Shown piece after piece: positions 1-12,390 of a DNA stretch of 64,000 bases. Under the pieces are notes generated by a model, which worked only from the letters and a program-made list of their open reading frames with translations, had not been told where the DNA came from and searched no databases. The stretch is from Anas platyrhynchos (taxonomy: Eukaryota > Chordata > Aves > Anseriformes > Anatidae): positions 64,298,001 through 64,362,000 of the forward strand of contig NC_092589.1 in NCBI RefSeq assembly GCF_047663525.1, written 5' to 3'. A program made the position numbers and the translations under genes. Position 1 is the first letter of the stretch. Every line of letters starts with the position of its first letter.

Positions 1-3000
1 TTACACACATAGGACTAAAAATAATGTCTGTAATAAAACGTTCATTTTCAGAAAACAACTGAAAAGTTAAGAAAGAAACTCATACAAGTTAGTCTAACAT
101 AGAATCATAAGATGTCTATGATTCACAAAGGTGATGGTATCATAAAAAAGGCAAATACAATCTTCTTTGTCTCAAACATTTCCTAGAAAAGACAGTAAGA
201 TTGACAACAATGTTCAAGCTTTGACAGATCTAATGTGAGGTACTGTGTACAATTCTGGTTATTAATATTCAACAAAAAATAATTTCAAATGAAACCAGAC
301 AAAAGATTGTTAGATTAATCTATAGGAAAAGATTAAGGAACACTCATTTCTTTCAGAAAAAATAAATAAACAAACAAACAAATAAATAAAGTTAAAATTA
401 TTAAAAAAACAAACAAAAGTTAAAAAACTCTTGACTTGTGTCTAAGAAAACACCCATGTTAGGGCAAAAGCACACAGGTAATTCTTGTTACTAAAAATCA
501 GCATCATGTAACTAAGCATAAATACAAGCTAGAAATATCAGTGCAGTTTCTTCTCATGGGAATTATTTAGACAAAAGTCTTAGGAGCTTAAATTCAAATC
601 TGATCAGTTTAAGAAGCAGATTACACAAAACATTTGTCTGTAATAAGAGAAGACTAAATCTGATGACAGTGAAAGTCCCTTTCATTCATATTCTGCTTTG
701 AAGTCACCTCCCAAAAATAATTAATAGCTGTCCTTGCAAATAATTACTGATAGAGGTAGACAAGAGATACTGCAAATATTTGGATTTTTTTGTTGTTTAA
801 TCATTCAGTGATATGCATGGTAAGCTTTTTTTACCTAACAAATAATTATCTAGGTATTTTACAAAAACAGACACAAGAAACGTTCTCTGTAACTTTCTTT
901 ATGTTTAATGAGCTGGTTCATTTAGAACGTACAGCAATATCCTTTTTATTATTATTATTATTTTTATTTTTTTTTATTAGTTTTTATGGGAAGAGCTATA
1001 ATATGAAGGGACTTGATAGCAAAGAAATAGTTGCAGGAGTGAGTTTCAGATGTGAGTTTCAGAAAAAGAACTCACTATGGGGACATGCTGTTATTTCCTT
1101 TCTCATTTCTACTGTCCACTGTCATCCCTGTACCCTGCTCAAATTGAGTTTATTCAGTTCCCTCTTTCTACAGCTTTGGAGTCAGCAGCTTGTGAGCTTA
1201 TTTTATCATAATATGGACTAACTCTAAGAAGTGAGAAGTCACGTGCTTTTGACTCAAAGGGAATTGTTCACGAAGCTCTACAATAAGAAGTGCTTAGCAG
1301 TTCTCTGCTTAAAACGTGAATAACTTCTTTATACACAATCTTACAACTAACAGTAAGTCTATTGTATTGTTATTACAGTGTGTTGTAACACAGCCTGTGC
1401 AACAGCTGTTCTTGTTTACAGCATGAGAAAACCCTTCATCAAAAAAGTCTTATGTTTAAACAGAAAGCATGGCATACATGGATATTCTGCTCATACTATA
1501 TGCATGTAGTTCTTATGAACTATTACATGAAGTAACTGCATGATTTCATGATCACTAAGATCTAATTAGATTGTAGACAAATGGACCTTCATCTTTCATC
1601 CTATATGCTCTCTCTATATCTATGCATGGATGTATATACACAGATTTAAATTAGAAAGAACATGTTTACTGTAGAGCATACTTGCTCTACTAAATAGGTA
1701 ACAAGGGTAACAAGGTGCTATTATCACTATATAGAATTAATTCCTTTGGAAAAATTAACTGAGTTAATTTGTATCCTCTTCTGTTTTCTTAAAATCAGCC
1801 TATTTTTTAATCTAAAAGACTGTGTCGACATATGCAATATGTGGAGTGCTCTTCTATTTATGTAGTACTGATAATAAGGCACCACACAATTCCTCTTAAG
1901 TTCTCAGTAATGAAGTGCTGGCATGTGTCTGATTTTTCTCCACATGGTTTTAACGAAGAGCTTTTCAGTTTTACTGGTACATAATTAGAATATATGCATA
2001 AATCCCACTCTATTGCTCCAATGTAATTAAAGCTCTTTCTTCAAGAAAATTATGAAGCTTTTTAAGCAGAGCTTCTGAAACTAGAAATGCTTGACTAAAA
2101 GCATTTTTATGCATGAATCAATCTTCTGAAATATTTCTGAAAACAATTAATAATGGTCTGTTTAAGAGAAACCATGAAAGTTGTTCAGTGTGGGAGAGGA
2201 GTTTCTCAACATTGTCTTCAGCACAACTTTTCCAACTGTCAGGAAATGCAGAATGTTCAGGCATTCTGCTCATGCAGAAGATTTAACCCCCCTTTTGTGA
2301 TAAGTAATTTAAATGAATCTCTTGACAGTTATTTATCTATCTGGATGCCTTATACTAGGTACTCCAGTAAAGCATAAAGGAAAAGACCCTCTCCTACTCT
2401 AAAAGTATGCAATATAGGACCATACAAGTAAAACTAAGTCATTTAAACTTTACCTCCTCTTTCAAAACATGCCCAGAGTGCAGAAAACAAAGGCACCTAA
2501 CAGACAACACTTTACACAGCAGTTTCCAGGCTCAGCTTCTTTTGTTGCTTGGAATTGTTGGAAGATTTGTGGGAACTCTTCCTAGAATACTGGGGTGCCT
2601 GCTGCTGCTGGAAAAGTGTGGGCACTAGAAGATTTTGCTGCTAGCAATTTCAGCTTGTAAAAACATCCACTAGACTTTCTTGCTTAAAAGGTGCTTAGAC
2701 CTTTTGTCTGCTACTAAATCCTGTTGAGGGACTGGCACACACCCATTGAGCTAGTGCTAGCAGATGATCTGTATCACTGTCACACCTATAGGGCAGCAAG
2801 CAGTAGCTAATAGATGGAGTAGTTTGTGCAGAAGTGTGCATGGAAGGGATGCTTAAAACAGCATGAGTCCACTCAGCAAACCTGGGGATGTGCCACAGGG
2901 CGCAGCAGTCCCTAGCATCAACTGGACAGATTAGTGATACAGCAGAGGCCTTGACACTGAGCACTGAAGTGCAGATGGCATGCAGGTCTGGGGCTACAGG

Positions 3001-3487
3001 AAGGGCCTGGTGGACCTGGTGCAGGAGATGGTGTCCTTGCCTTCAGGAGGTGTGCTCTGGATTAGAGCTGTAAGTATTATTTATGATTTACTATTGTAAT
3101 CTTAACTTTGCTCTTTAATGCATTTTCATTATGATAGTCTCTTATTACAAAATTGCATATATTCACTCCCATCTGATTCAGTGCTAAAGTAATGGTGTCC
3201 ATGTAGCAGACAGTTATTCACAATCTATTTTCAGTCCTCATTCTCACTGTGGAACCTCATGCAAAACAAATGCACAACACTCAAACTATAGCTTGAACAA
3301 AGAATCAACAAATTCCTACTATCCATTAGGCTATAATTTAAGATATGTAAGTTTCTAACTTTCTAAGTCAATGATAGCAGAGTAATTCCAAAAATGTTTT
3401 AAATCCTGACGTTACTTCTTTAAAAATGAAGCTTTGAAAATAGGGTTATTTATTCCTGATTACACATATCTATATATATATTTAAGT
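1..3487. other. AT-rich sequence without a supported gene
   Basis: A short AAAT/AAAC-rich patch lies at about 358-395. The open frames at 790-1221 and 2153-2628 have no family resemblance and are best treated as chance. A somewhat GC-richer patch at 2690-3073 runs into a gtaagt (3071-3076) resembling a splice donor, but no gene model can be built. Confidence 0.5.
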
Positions 3488-4274
3488 CTGCAGATGGCGC
3501 TAAATCAGGAGGAGCTGTTCATACCCTCCACGGTAGAGAGGCCTTGCAGAGAGACCCAGACAAATTTGAAGGTTGGGCAATCACCAACCACATGAAATTT
3601 ATCAAGAGGAAATGCTGGATTCTGCACTCGGGATAGGACAACCCTGGATATACATACAGATGAGAGGCTGGCAGTCAGGAAGGCCAACTACATCCTGGGG
3701 TGCATCAAGCATAGCATTGCTAGCAGGTAAAGGGAAGCTATTGTCCTGCTCTGCTCTGCGTTGGTACAGCCTCAACTCGAGTACCGGGTGCCGTTTTGGG
3801 TGCCACAGTATAAGAAAGATATAAAACTGTTAGAGTGTCCAACGGAGGGCTACGAAGATGGTGAAGGGTCTGGAGGGTAAGACATAGGAGAAGCAGATGA
3901 AGTCTCTTGGTTTGTTCAGCCCAGAGCAGAGCAGGCTGAGGTGAGGCCTCATGGCGGCCTGCAGCTCCCTCACAAGGGGAGCAGAGGGGCAGGCGCTGAG
4001 CTCTGCTCTGGGGACAGCGACGGGACCCGAGGGGACGGCATGGAGCTGGGACAGGGGAGGGTCAGGCTGGGGGTTAGGGAAAGGTTCTGCACCCAGAGGT
4101 GGACAGGCTCACCAGGGCAGTGGTCATGGCACCTAGACTGTCAAAGTTCAAGAAGTGTTTGGACAATGCTCTCAGACAGGGTCTGATTTTTTGGTGGTCC
4201 TGTGTAGAGCCAGGATTTGGACTCAAGGACCTTTGTTGGTCCCTTCTAACTCAGGATATTTCATGAATCAATGA
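3488..4274 (+). mobile_element. CR1 LINE, 5'-truncated copy with end of reverse transcriptase and 3'UTR
   Basis: This is a CR1 non-LTR retrotransposon fragment beginning in the reverse transcriptase. The motif-C region that normally reads ADD(T/D)K here reads ADGAK (about 3490-3504), so it is mutated. The typical CR1 coding stretch follows, with remnants of WAITNHMKF, KCWILH, ILGCIKHSIASR and a frame-broken '[21 protein letters not shown]' type segment. The 3' end carries the usual 'ggtcccttctaactcaggat' wording and a degenerate tail at about 4255-4274. Frames are broken by indels and stops, so the copy is dead. The 5' truncation is normal for CR1. Confidence 0.85.
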
Positions 4275-4375
4275 TTATATGCTATTTATGTATCTCAGAC
4301 AAATTATAGAGATTATCAGCAAAATTGCCAAAAAATGTTGATGGATTTGAATGGCTAATTTAATCAGCATCTGGT

Positions 4376-4681
4376 AAGAGCTGGGGAGGGACTTTTTAAG
4401 AGGGAGTGTAGTGACAGGACAAGGAGTAATGGCTTTTAACTAAAAGAGGGGATATTTAGATTAGATATTAGGAGGACTTTTTTTAGTATGAGTGTAGTGA
4501 GACACTGGCACAGGTTGCCCTGAAAAGCTGTGGATACCCCATCCCTGGAGGTGTTCAAGGCTAGGCTGGATGGGGCTTTGAGCAACCTGGTCTGGTGGGA
4601 GGTGTCCCTGCCCATGGCAGGGGGGGTATAACTAGATGATCTTTAAGGTTCCTTCGAACCCAAACCATTCTATGATTTATG
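4376..4681 (+). mobile_element. CR1 LINE 3' end (about 300 bp)
   Basis: The fragment runs from an 'agctggggagggactttt' segment through 'cacaggttgccctgaaaagc' and 'ctggaggtgttcaaggctag' to 'cccaaaccattctatgatt', the standard avian CR1 3' terminus. It lies about 100 bp downstream of another CR1 copy in the same orientation but is a different subfamily, so the two are separate insertions. Confidence 0.93.
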
Positions 4682-6331
4682 AGAGCACTGAGATGGGTTA
4701 CATTGGCATCAAAAGTTATTCACAAACTGAAATAAGCATTTAGAAAATTAATACTGTGGGATTCATCTCATATGCCTTCAGATGGGTTCAATACTGATAG
4801 ATATGTACATGTAAGCTGGTGATCCTGGATTTCCCTTACAATGAGTGGAGAAAAATTGTTGATTTTATGGCACTGACTTAGGGCATCTGACCAACTGTAG
4901 ATGCCAGCTTTAGACTGAGACAGACTATTCTTTGGAAGCACCTGCCTTATTCTGCACATGAAAGAGACCAATATGGGTAGCTCAAAATGAGTTAAGTTTA
5001 ATTAAGTTTAACACCTACTTTTAGCATTGTCATCTCTTGTGATCCTGATTTGAAGACCATACATTCCTTGAGGGCCATCCATGGGATGCATTTAAATAAC
5101 TCTCATGATGAAGCTTCTTTCTGTCTTTTTCCTCAACATTATTTCTTATACTCACAGATTACACTTCTTTGTCCAGCAGAATATCCCTAACTGTGAAAAT
5201 TTCCAGAATTGATACTCTTTCCTTCTACTTGCAAGAAGTATAAACAATCTTAATATATAGAAACTTTGAGACCCTCGGAAAAGGACTCACAATTCTGTGT
5301 CATATGGAGATTTCTGATGCATGCCTTATGTGTAAATAAGTAAAAAGGTTCTTCATATTATGACATCCTGCCCTTGACTACTTGATCTTTTCAGTTTCCT
5401 TTGTGATTCTATGGCTATTCTTATTTTCTCTTACTTACACTATTCAGATGTATGTCTCTTACAATCCTCTTTCCTTCTGTTTTCTTTATCCATCCTAGTA
5501 TTGATTTAATTCCTTTCGTGTCCCTTAGGCTTTGAACAGCTTCATACGCCTTCTCTGAGAAGAACCACACTCTACATATTCTGGCCAACAATCAAGTTAA
5601 TTCAAGAAACATTCCAGTACCAATTTGTTCACTGTTAAACACTCAGTTCTTTTCTTTTTGTTTTAAATTGTTATTTCATTTTTTGTTTTCTGTTTGGATT
5701 AGTGGGGGGCTTCTCAAGTGAGAGACCTTATCTTTTATGTAATTCTAAAGTTACATTAGTAACACATTTGTACATTTGCAGTCATATACTTATTTAGATT
5801 TGCATACATGAACATCATTGCATGATGTTGTATGCATGAACATTTTGAATAACCAGTTAAAGAGTTGTTATAAAAAGATGCATAGAGCAAACATTGTCTC
5901 AGAAAACCTTACAAAATCATTTAAAAAAATGTAAGTCAGTGACAAAGAAGACTTTCCACAAACACACAGTCAACTACTAACTTTGTCTTTCATTATATAC
6001 TATAACCTCTCTGTATCTGCTTTCCAAATTTGTGTAATTCATCTGGATAAGATGAATTCTGATCAGTAACCTGAGCATTCATAAGAAGTATCAGTTACAA
6101 GAGTGAAAAATGTATCAGGAGCTTATATTAGAGAACCACAGTACCAAAACCAAAATTCTTATTTCACTACAAAAAAAATTGCTCATCTCAGTCACTGTTA
6201 ACAAGACAAAGGGTAAACGGATATGTCTGTCAAACTGAACACTGTTTAGTTTTAGGTATTTTTCGTTTTGCACTTTCTCGTTGATCTTAGTTTGAAGTCA
6301 CTCAGGCACTACTGAAAGCTGGACTAATACC

Positions 6332-6427
6332 AAAATAAATAAAATAAAATAAAATAAAATAAAATAAAATAAAATAATAAAATAAAATAAAATAAAATAA
6401 AATAAAATAAAATAAAATAAAATAAAA
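6332..6427. repeat. (AAAAT)n microsatellite
   Basis: About 19 units of an AAAAT/TAAAA pentamer, with one interruption (aataataaaa) near 6373-6380. It has no coding meaning; the frame across it on the minus strand reads as ILFYF repeats. Confidence 0.95.
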
Positions 6428-7804
6428 TTCTTTACCAAAAAAGGAGCCTATTGACCTTGTGTAGTAGAGCAGGATTGTCAGGCTGTACCTAAACTGTGCA
6501 ACATGGTTTCTCAGCAGTGCACCTGCATTGCTAGTCTGTCCGTCATACTGATGTAAGGTTCTGTGAGAATATACCACAGATCCATCTCTACCAAACTCCC
6601 AAATTTTCGTGCTGTTGGATCCATGGAGCATTGTGCATTGGCATGGAAAATCCAGAAAAGTATTTCGGTTGCACACTGATTCCATTATGGGAAGTAATAG
6701 CATGCTATATTCTAGAGAAAAATAAATGTCTTACATATCTAGAAGTGCTATATTTGCTCTGGCTAGCCTTCTGACTAATACTGAATATTTAAGATACTCT
6801 TTTTGTGAAGAGAGATCTTTTCCCTTATAAAAGAATGTGCTAGGTATACATGACACACCCTCGTACTTGAACCAAATCCATGTTCCACAGCTAAGATGAG
6901 GCTATAAGTAAATTTTACTCTCACATTAAATGATCTGTAAACACAATGCTGTCTAAGCTAAAAGTGTATGTGATTATGAAACTACTGTGCCGACCCACTT
7001 TTCATTGCTGTTCTGAAACATTGCCCTTGAAGATTAAAACTAGGAGGTGCTACAGTCAAAGAGATTTTGAAAAAAATATCCAAAACAAGTGGCAACTCTG
7101 AAGAGTTAGTTCCTGAAGGCACAAGCAGCTGTGTTATGAGATCCTACTGACCAAGAAAGATGTATTTTGCAAGCATATCCACCCACTATTCCTTTTCCTG
7201 AAATCCAGACCTAACAAGCTTATGAACAGTGACATCTGTTCCTCTACAAGGAGAAAATTCCAAACTTGTTTCAGGTACTGAAATGGAAATATGTGAACAA
7301 CTGACGAGGATGATGATGGCCATACTTACTGGCCTACTATAAATCAGGAAGTTTTTTCCCAAGACCAAGTTAAGTTTTAATTAATTAATATTGGCTTATG
7401 TGGATAAAGAACATTTTTAGAAAGAATGACTAATAGAAGTAGTGAATGGGAAAAGTGAAGAACAGAACTACCCTTCGACTGAGTCCAGTTCTCAGTTACT
7501 GCTTTTACTGTTTTCTTCTTCCCAGTGCCCTGGAATTAGTGCAATGAGTATTAAATTTCCTGCAGCCACACAGACAGCACTTTTTAGGGTAATAATAAAA
7601 CAAGACTTGATCTATCTTTCTTTGCACATTATTTATGTCAGTGAAACAGCCAGTAGCTAGACACTGATGTAACTAAGAGCATAATTTGTATTACTGACTG
7701 CAAAAATCAAAGCTGCAGGTAATATACAGAAGGAAAAATCCATGCCCAGTAGACAGAGAAGGATGGGCTCCCAAATCGCCAAGTTTCTGCCTGTCTTCTC
7801 TTGT

Positions 7805-7928
7805 TAAACTGTAAACCTTGCAAGAAGAAGCTGTCTCTTACTATTTGGTTTTAAGATACTGAATCCAAAGGGATCTTGATTTCATCTAGGATTTCTAAGT
7901 TGCATTATAAATAAATAATAATAAATAT
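7805..7928 (+). repeat. Ancient amniote SINE/LINE 3' tail (MIR/L3/CR1-like)
   Basis: The order 'tgtaaaccttgcaagaagaa', 'ctgtctcttactattt', 'gggatcttgattt', 'aggatttctaag' and a terminal AATAATAATAAAT matches the degenerate tail 'tgtaaactctttggggcagg...ctgtctcttactatgtg...caataaataataata' found in old amniote retroposons. The family cannot be fixed by eye. A second, independently diverged copy is at 19071-19178. Confidence 0.5.
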
Positions 7929-8511
7929 TGTACAATGAACATCTATATTGTCCTGTACTGTTGTATGTCATAGATTAATACAAATATTTCATTGAAACTG
8001 ATAGTCCCAACAGTACACGAAGCCTAAGACATCTAGCATAATTATTTTAATAAAAATTCAGGTATTTCTGGAAACATATAAACCTACTCTCATTTTAGTT
8101 TGTTAGTAGAGAAGCAGTGAATTTAAACCAACTAAAACTTAATATATTTAAATATATTTTACATTATTTTAGAAGTTCTTTTGTATAACTGTGAAAGAAA
8201 ATTTCTAAACTATTATTTGTTTTTTTTTTCTGACATGCAGATGGGATACATCAGGAAGATAATATGAGACCGTAAAATAGGATTCTTTCTACTTCTGTCA
8301 GTGGACCTTGTATAAAACTGCACAATTCCTCTTTAACCCTGTGAACAAGTGAAACGGTGCTATATACAGAACTATCTATCTGTTCATAAAGTTGCTCATA
8401 CTTTCATTGATTAAGGCAGCTGCATGAAATCCTGACTAATTTACAACGAAAAGCAAACAACTCTAAAAAAAAAAAAAATCAAAAGAAAAAGAAAAAGGAA
8501 AAAGAAATCAA

Positions 8512-8622
8512 AAGAAGGAAAAGGAAAAGGAAAAGGAAAAGGAAAAGGAAAAGGAAAAGGAAAAGGAAAAGGAAAAGGAAAAGGAAAAGGAAAAGGAAAA
8601 GGAAAAGGAAAAGGAAAAGGAA
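8512..8622. repeat. (AAAAGG)n hexamer microsatellite in a polypurine tract
   Basis: About 18 nearly perfect AAAAGG units sit inside a longer A/G-only or A-rich stretch (about 8464-8655). The minus-strand frames reading FPFPFP or FLFLFL come from this array and are not proteins. Confidence 0.96.
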
Positions 8623-10858
8623 GAAGAAGTAAAATGAAAAAGAAGAAAAAAAAAACACACAAATAAAACCACCAAACAGCTCTGTCTGCTGTCTCAATAT
8701 TAGAAAGCCACCAACACCAGATAAACAATGCAATTTCTCATGTATTTCATCATTTATAAGGTAAACGATTACAACATCAAATTTTGCATCTGATGTAATT
8801 CAGTTCTTCATGACGCAAAAATGGTTCTGATCTGTATTCAATTAATAAAAATATTTTTTTATATGCTAACTATGTGCTTTGTGATGTTATAGCTCTCACG
8901 AGAGTTTAAGTCAATGACAACAAAAAACTTCTGTTCAGAAATGGAAACATCTATGGATATAATGCTTAAAAATAGACTAAAACTACATAATAATATTTAC
9001 CACTTCACATGGTTCCATTTGTGTATCTCAGACCATTCTTTATATATTAGGAAAATCAACCCTCTAATTTTTATGTTATTATTTGCACTCTGTAGGTACT
9101 GTTACCAGATTTACTTAATGTAAGCACCTATCACGGAGCAGTTACCCTCAGAAATCTGCCTGAAACTTTCTTTTGAAATGACTTTGGTGAGAGGACCAGA
9201 CTGACATCAAAATTCTCTGTAAATAACATAGTTGCATTTTCAAGCACCTTCCAGGTCACTCCAGGAGATCGTGACAGGTTTGTGAGATGACTAGTGATGT
9301 TCACTTCAGTGGTATTCAGAAATACCAATAAATGGATACTTTGACACGTGAGAGACACTTATTCAGCTTAGGTCAACATTAGCAAATTTCACAATTATAA
9401 AATACTCTAGAGTATCAAGGTATAAATTCTTGGGCATAACACACACAGGCATCAAAAATGATGCTTGAACTAGTTAGGCACAGAAACATAGTACAGTACT
9501 TGCAGCATTTCTGAAACATTTTATGCATGAGACTGGAAAACTGTGGAAAGCCTCAGAATGTTAGTGTGCAATTAGAACCAAAGAAATTTCATTGTCTGAG
9601 CATAAAAGATACAACAGTGAAGCTTGTCTCCACATTTGTTTAATCCTGAGCACGCAAGAAAAACAAATACCTAAAAAGGATCCTAGGTGAAGGATACTTT
9701 GTTTTGGAAATTAGTGAGAACTTAGAATTACTAGCAAGTCTGCAGTTCACAGATACCTGGCAGAGAAGTCATCCATTCAGTCTACCCATTCAGGAATACA
9801 AATTTCTTTTGAAAATTTCTGAAATTCCAGCTAACAGGAAGGTCATGGTAGTGAAAAAAAATAAATAAAAAAGGACGATAATTCATCCCATACAGTCAAA
9901 TTCAGACCCCTTATAAGTGAATGATTGTTTCAGCATGATTAGTAGTGTTGTACGAACAATTTAGTTTTTAATGTAGAAATACAGCTGTTAAAATTTAGTG
10001 TTCTTATTCAATAAATAAACTAGGAAATTAAACATAGGGCAGGGATAGGAAACATCAAAAGAAATGCGTATAAATAATTCTACAACTATGCAGCCCAACT
10101 TTCTTTCTCTTTACCTTTCTTTCACAAATTCCTTCCAAGTGCAGTGATACTTAGGTAAATACTATTTTTAAGCTTTCGCAGCATGAATAATCACAATGTA
10201 TCACTGCTTATACCCCTATAGTAAGCATATAATCATAGCTCCATGTTTTCTTGTAAGTGCCACCAGCAACTGTGAATTAGATATAGTTATGAACAAGCTA
10301 CTTTTTTTTTCTTTCTTGCAACTTTGAGCTTTTTAAAGAACATTTTTTAAGTTCTACTGACCTCTGTAGACACTAAAACATAGCAGAAAATTCTTACATC
10401 GGGAAAAGTGAACTTGTTTATATGCACTTATTTAGCAGTCCGTCCATCAACTCAAGTTTTTAATGAAGCATTTTTTTTCTTTTCTGGCAGAACTATTTAT
10501 TTGTATTAGAAACATGCACAATTTCCAGGAAGAGATTCTTGCAGCCACCTGTAGATGCTTCATGAATGACTGATCCACGTAGATATCATAGGTAAAATGA
10601 AAAAAGGATTTGAATTTTAAATTGCAGCTTGCAGACTACTAAATCTCACTGCAGACTACCCTAGGCAGCATGTTGAAGATCCTGGAGATATTTCTTAAAC
10701 TGGCATTTGAATCTGGAACAAATAAATGTGCTAAGGACAATGAACTTTATTAATTGCAGCTACAATACCAATGATAACCTAACAGAAGGATTAACATTGT
10801 ACAACTGCTGAAAAAAATAAAGACAAGTAAAGAAAGATTTTAATATTTGGTATTCAAG

Positions 10859-11155
10859 ATGGCTCACCTGAAGCAGACTTTTTCATCTCTTTTCAACTGC
10901 TTTAGGGAAAAAACATATTTCTTTTGGGGAATGGTAAGATGGGACAGTTGCCTAGAAACTGAAGAGAATGTGAATTTTGCCAGAAGAGATGAACTGAACA
11001 TTGAAGAGAGAGAGGAATCAGATGGACCCCTGAACTTTGAGCTTGATGTTTGCCACGAGGATCCAGAATATGAGTCCCCAACTCCCCTGTCACATGCCCA
11101 GGTCAGACTGATCACCAGCTGGGAAGCAGCATGGAATGTAACAAATGCCATTCAG
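10859..11155 (+). CDS. SLC32A1-like: SLC32A1 (VGAT/VIAAT)-like transporter, coding exon 1 (residues 1-99)
   Basis: This exon encodes the cytoplasmic N-terminal domain and the start of the first membrane segment of a VGAT-like vesicular transporter. The ATG at 10859 has A at -3 and G at +4, and an in-frame TAA lies 18 bases upstream (10841-10843). The exon ends in codon CAG (Gln99), followed by gtaacc as splice donor (GT present, +5 is C, so not a strong consensus). Residues 88-99 read WEAAWNVTNAIQ, matching the end of VGAT exon 1, and the downstream exon resumes in phase 0 at the equivalent residue. Upstream, residues 40-52 (FARRDELNIEERE) align loosely with the acidic FAHCDDLDFEHRQ stretch of mammalian VGAT. 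The rest of the domain (about 86 residues, acidic) is shorter and differs. Splicing and start are inferred from homology; no transcript is available here. Confidence 0.9.
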
Positions 11156-12284
11156 GTAACCTCTTACTACCCCACTCATTATAACCATCATTTAAAAAAC
11201 TGGTCATCACTTAGCCTACTTTCTTTTACTTAACCATACCATCACTCTGCAATATTCTAAAAGGTTTCTATGAATGTATTACTAAAATATTTCAACCTTT
11301 CTGCATAAGATTAACACTCTGTAAAAATACAGTTCTAAAGAAAAAAAAAAAAAAAAGAGAGATGTCAACTAAAGTTTCAGAATTATTTAAACTAGGTGAA
11401 GATGAAAAGGTGGCAATTACAACTGTTTTAGAAGTGCTGTAATTATCTTCAATAAGTATATTTTAATTAAGTGACAGGGACATTTGATAGAAATGTAAGG
11501 TAAACATCTACTAAAAAGAGGACAGTAAGAGTCAGACTGACGTCAGACTCATTTAATGATATATAAATTACTGATATGTAAGTTACTAGATATGAATTGG
11601 AGCATGAAGCACAGCAAGTGTAATAATACTTTTTAATGTTAAAGAAAATATTTGAGTTGAAAAGACTGAAAGGATTTGATCTTGGCATTTCCTGTGGAAT
11701 GTAACTATCTTTCTGAGTCCTTAAATTTAGCTTTAAATGTTTCAGATTCTTTTTCTCACTTTTCATGATTCATTTTCTTACATAATTCTATCATTACGAC
11801 TAACTTTCTGTCTGATAAGGTAAGAAGCAATCAGTACCCACAGACACATCTAGTCCCAGTAGCTGTTACTTAAACACTTTTTATGGCATTCTAATTATAG
11901 AAAAATAATCCTTCCCATGACACACACGTCTGTGCAAATGCTGATGAACATTTGTTTATGTATCCAGTTTATCCCTCAGCTCTGCAAAGAAAAAGGACAT
12001 ATTTCTAACCGTGATGTATTTTCAAACATGAGCACCACCATATGAGAGCCAATGTCATAACATCTAGGGCACAGTAGCGTATCATACTCAGAAAATCTTC
12101 AGCTGTGAATAAAAGTCCTAAAATATTCAAACTGTATTCTAGTAACAATTTTTAACTTCAGTCTCCCTCAGCAGCATCTAGTCATGGCAGGAGTCTGGGA
12201 TGAGAGCCCATTATTTTCTCTGTGAGTTTTGCCTTTGATTACACCGAAGCCAAGATTTCATTCTGGAAGTCAATTTTGTCAATA

Positions 12285-12390
12285 TTTTCTGTATGACCTT
12301 TTGGAGAGTCACATTCTCTCTCACCTATTGTTTTCCCTTCTGAAAAACAAAATTAATAATGCCTCTGTAATACATCAAAGTGCCTAAAAC
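12285..12390 (+). repeat. MIR-like SINE relic
   Basis: The order 'tgtatgacctttt', 'agtcac', 'tctctctcacctattgtttt', 'cccttctgaaaaacaaaatt' and 'aataatgcct' follows the MIR consensus region 'tgtgtgaccttgggcaagtc...cctcagttttcccttctgta...ataatgcct'. It is strongly diverged, consistent with an old amniote insertion inside the transporter intron. Confidence 0.55.

Larger units (their letters stand above)
4682..10858. other. Upstream region of the transporter gene, AT-rich
   Basis: The region contains the AAAAT and AAAAGG arrays and one ancient tail listed separately. No coding region with recognisable homology was seen. No TATA box or CpG island stands out before the transporter ATG, so its promoter and any 5' noncoding exons remain unlocated. 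Confidence 0.5.

Noticed and set aside
790..1221. 143-codon frame with hydrophobic runs
   Set aside because: Starts at a non-ATG codon, T-rich DNA, no family resemblance; a chance frame.
2888..3076. GC-richer frame running into a gtaagt donor-like site
   Set aside because: No homology, and no matching acceptor or partner exon could be identified.
8441..8733. Minus-strand frames with FPFPFP or FLFLFL
   Set aside because: Translation of the AAAAGG hexamer array.
10847..10858. Longer start of exon 1 at 10847
   Set aside because: The codon is TTG; the ATG at 10859 has a good context and an in-frame stop lies just upstream.
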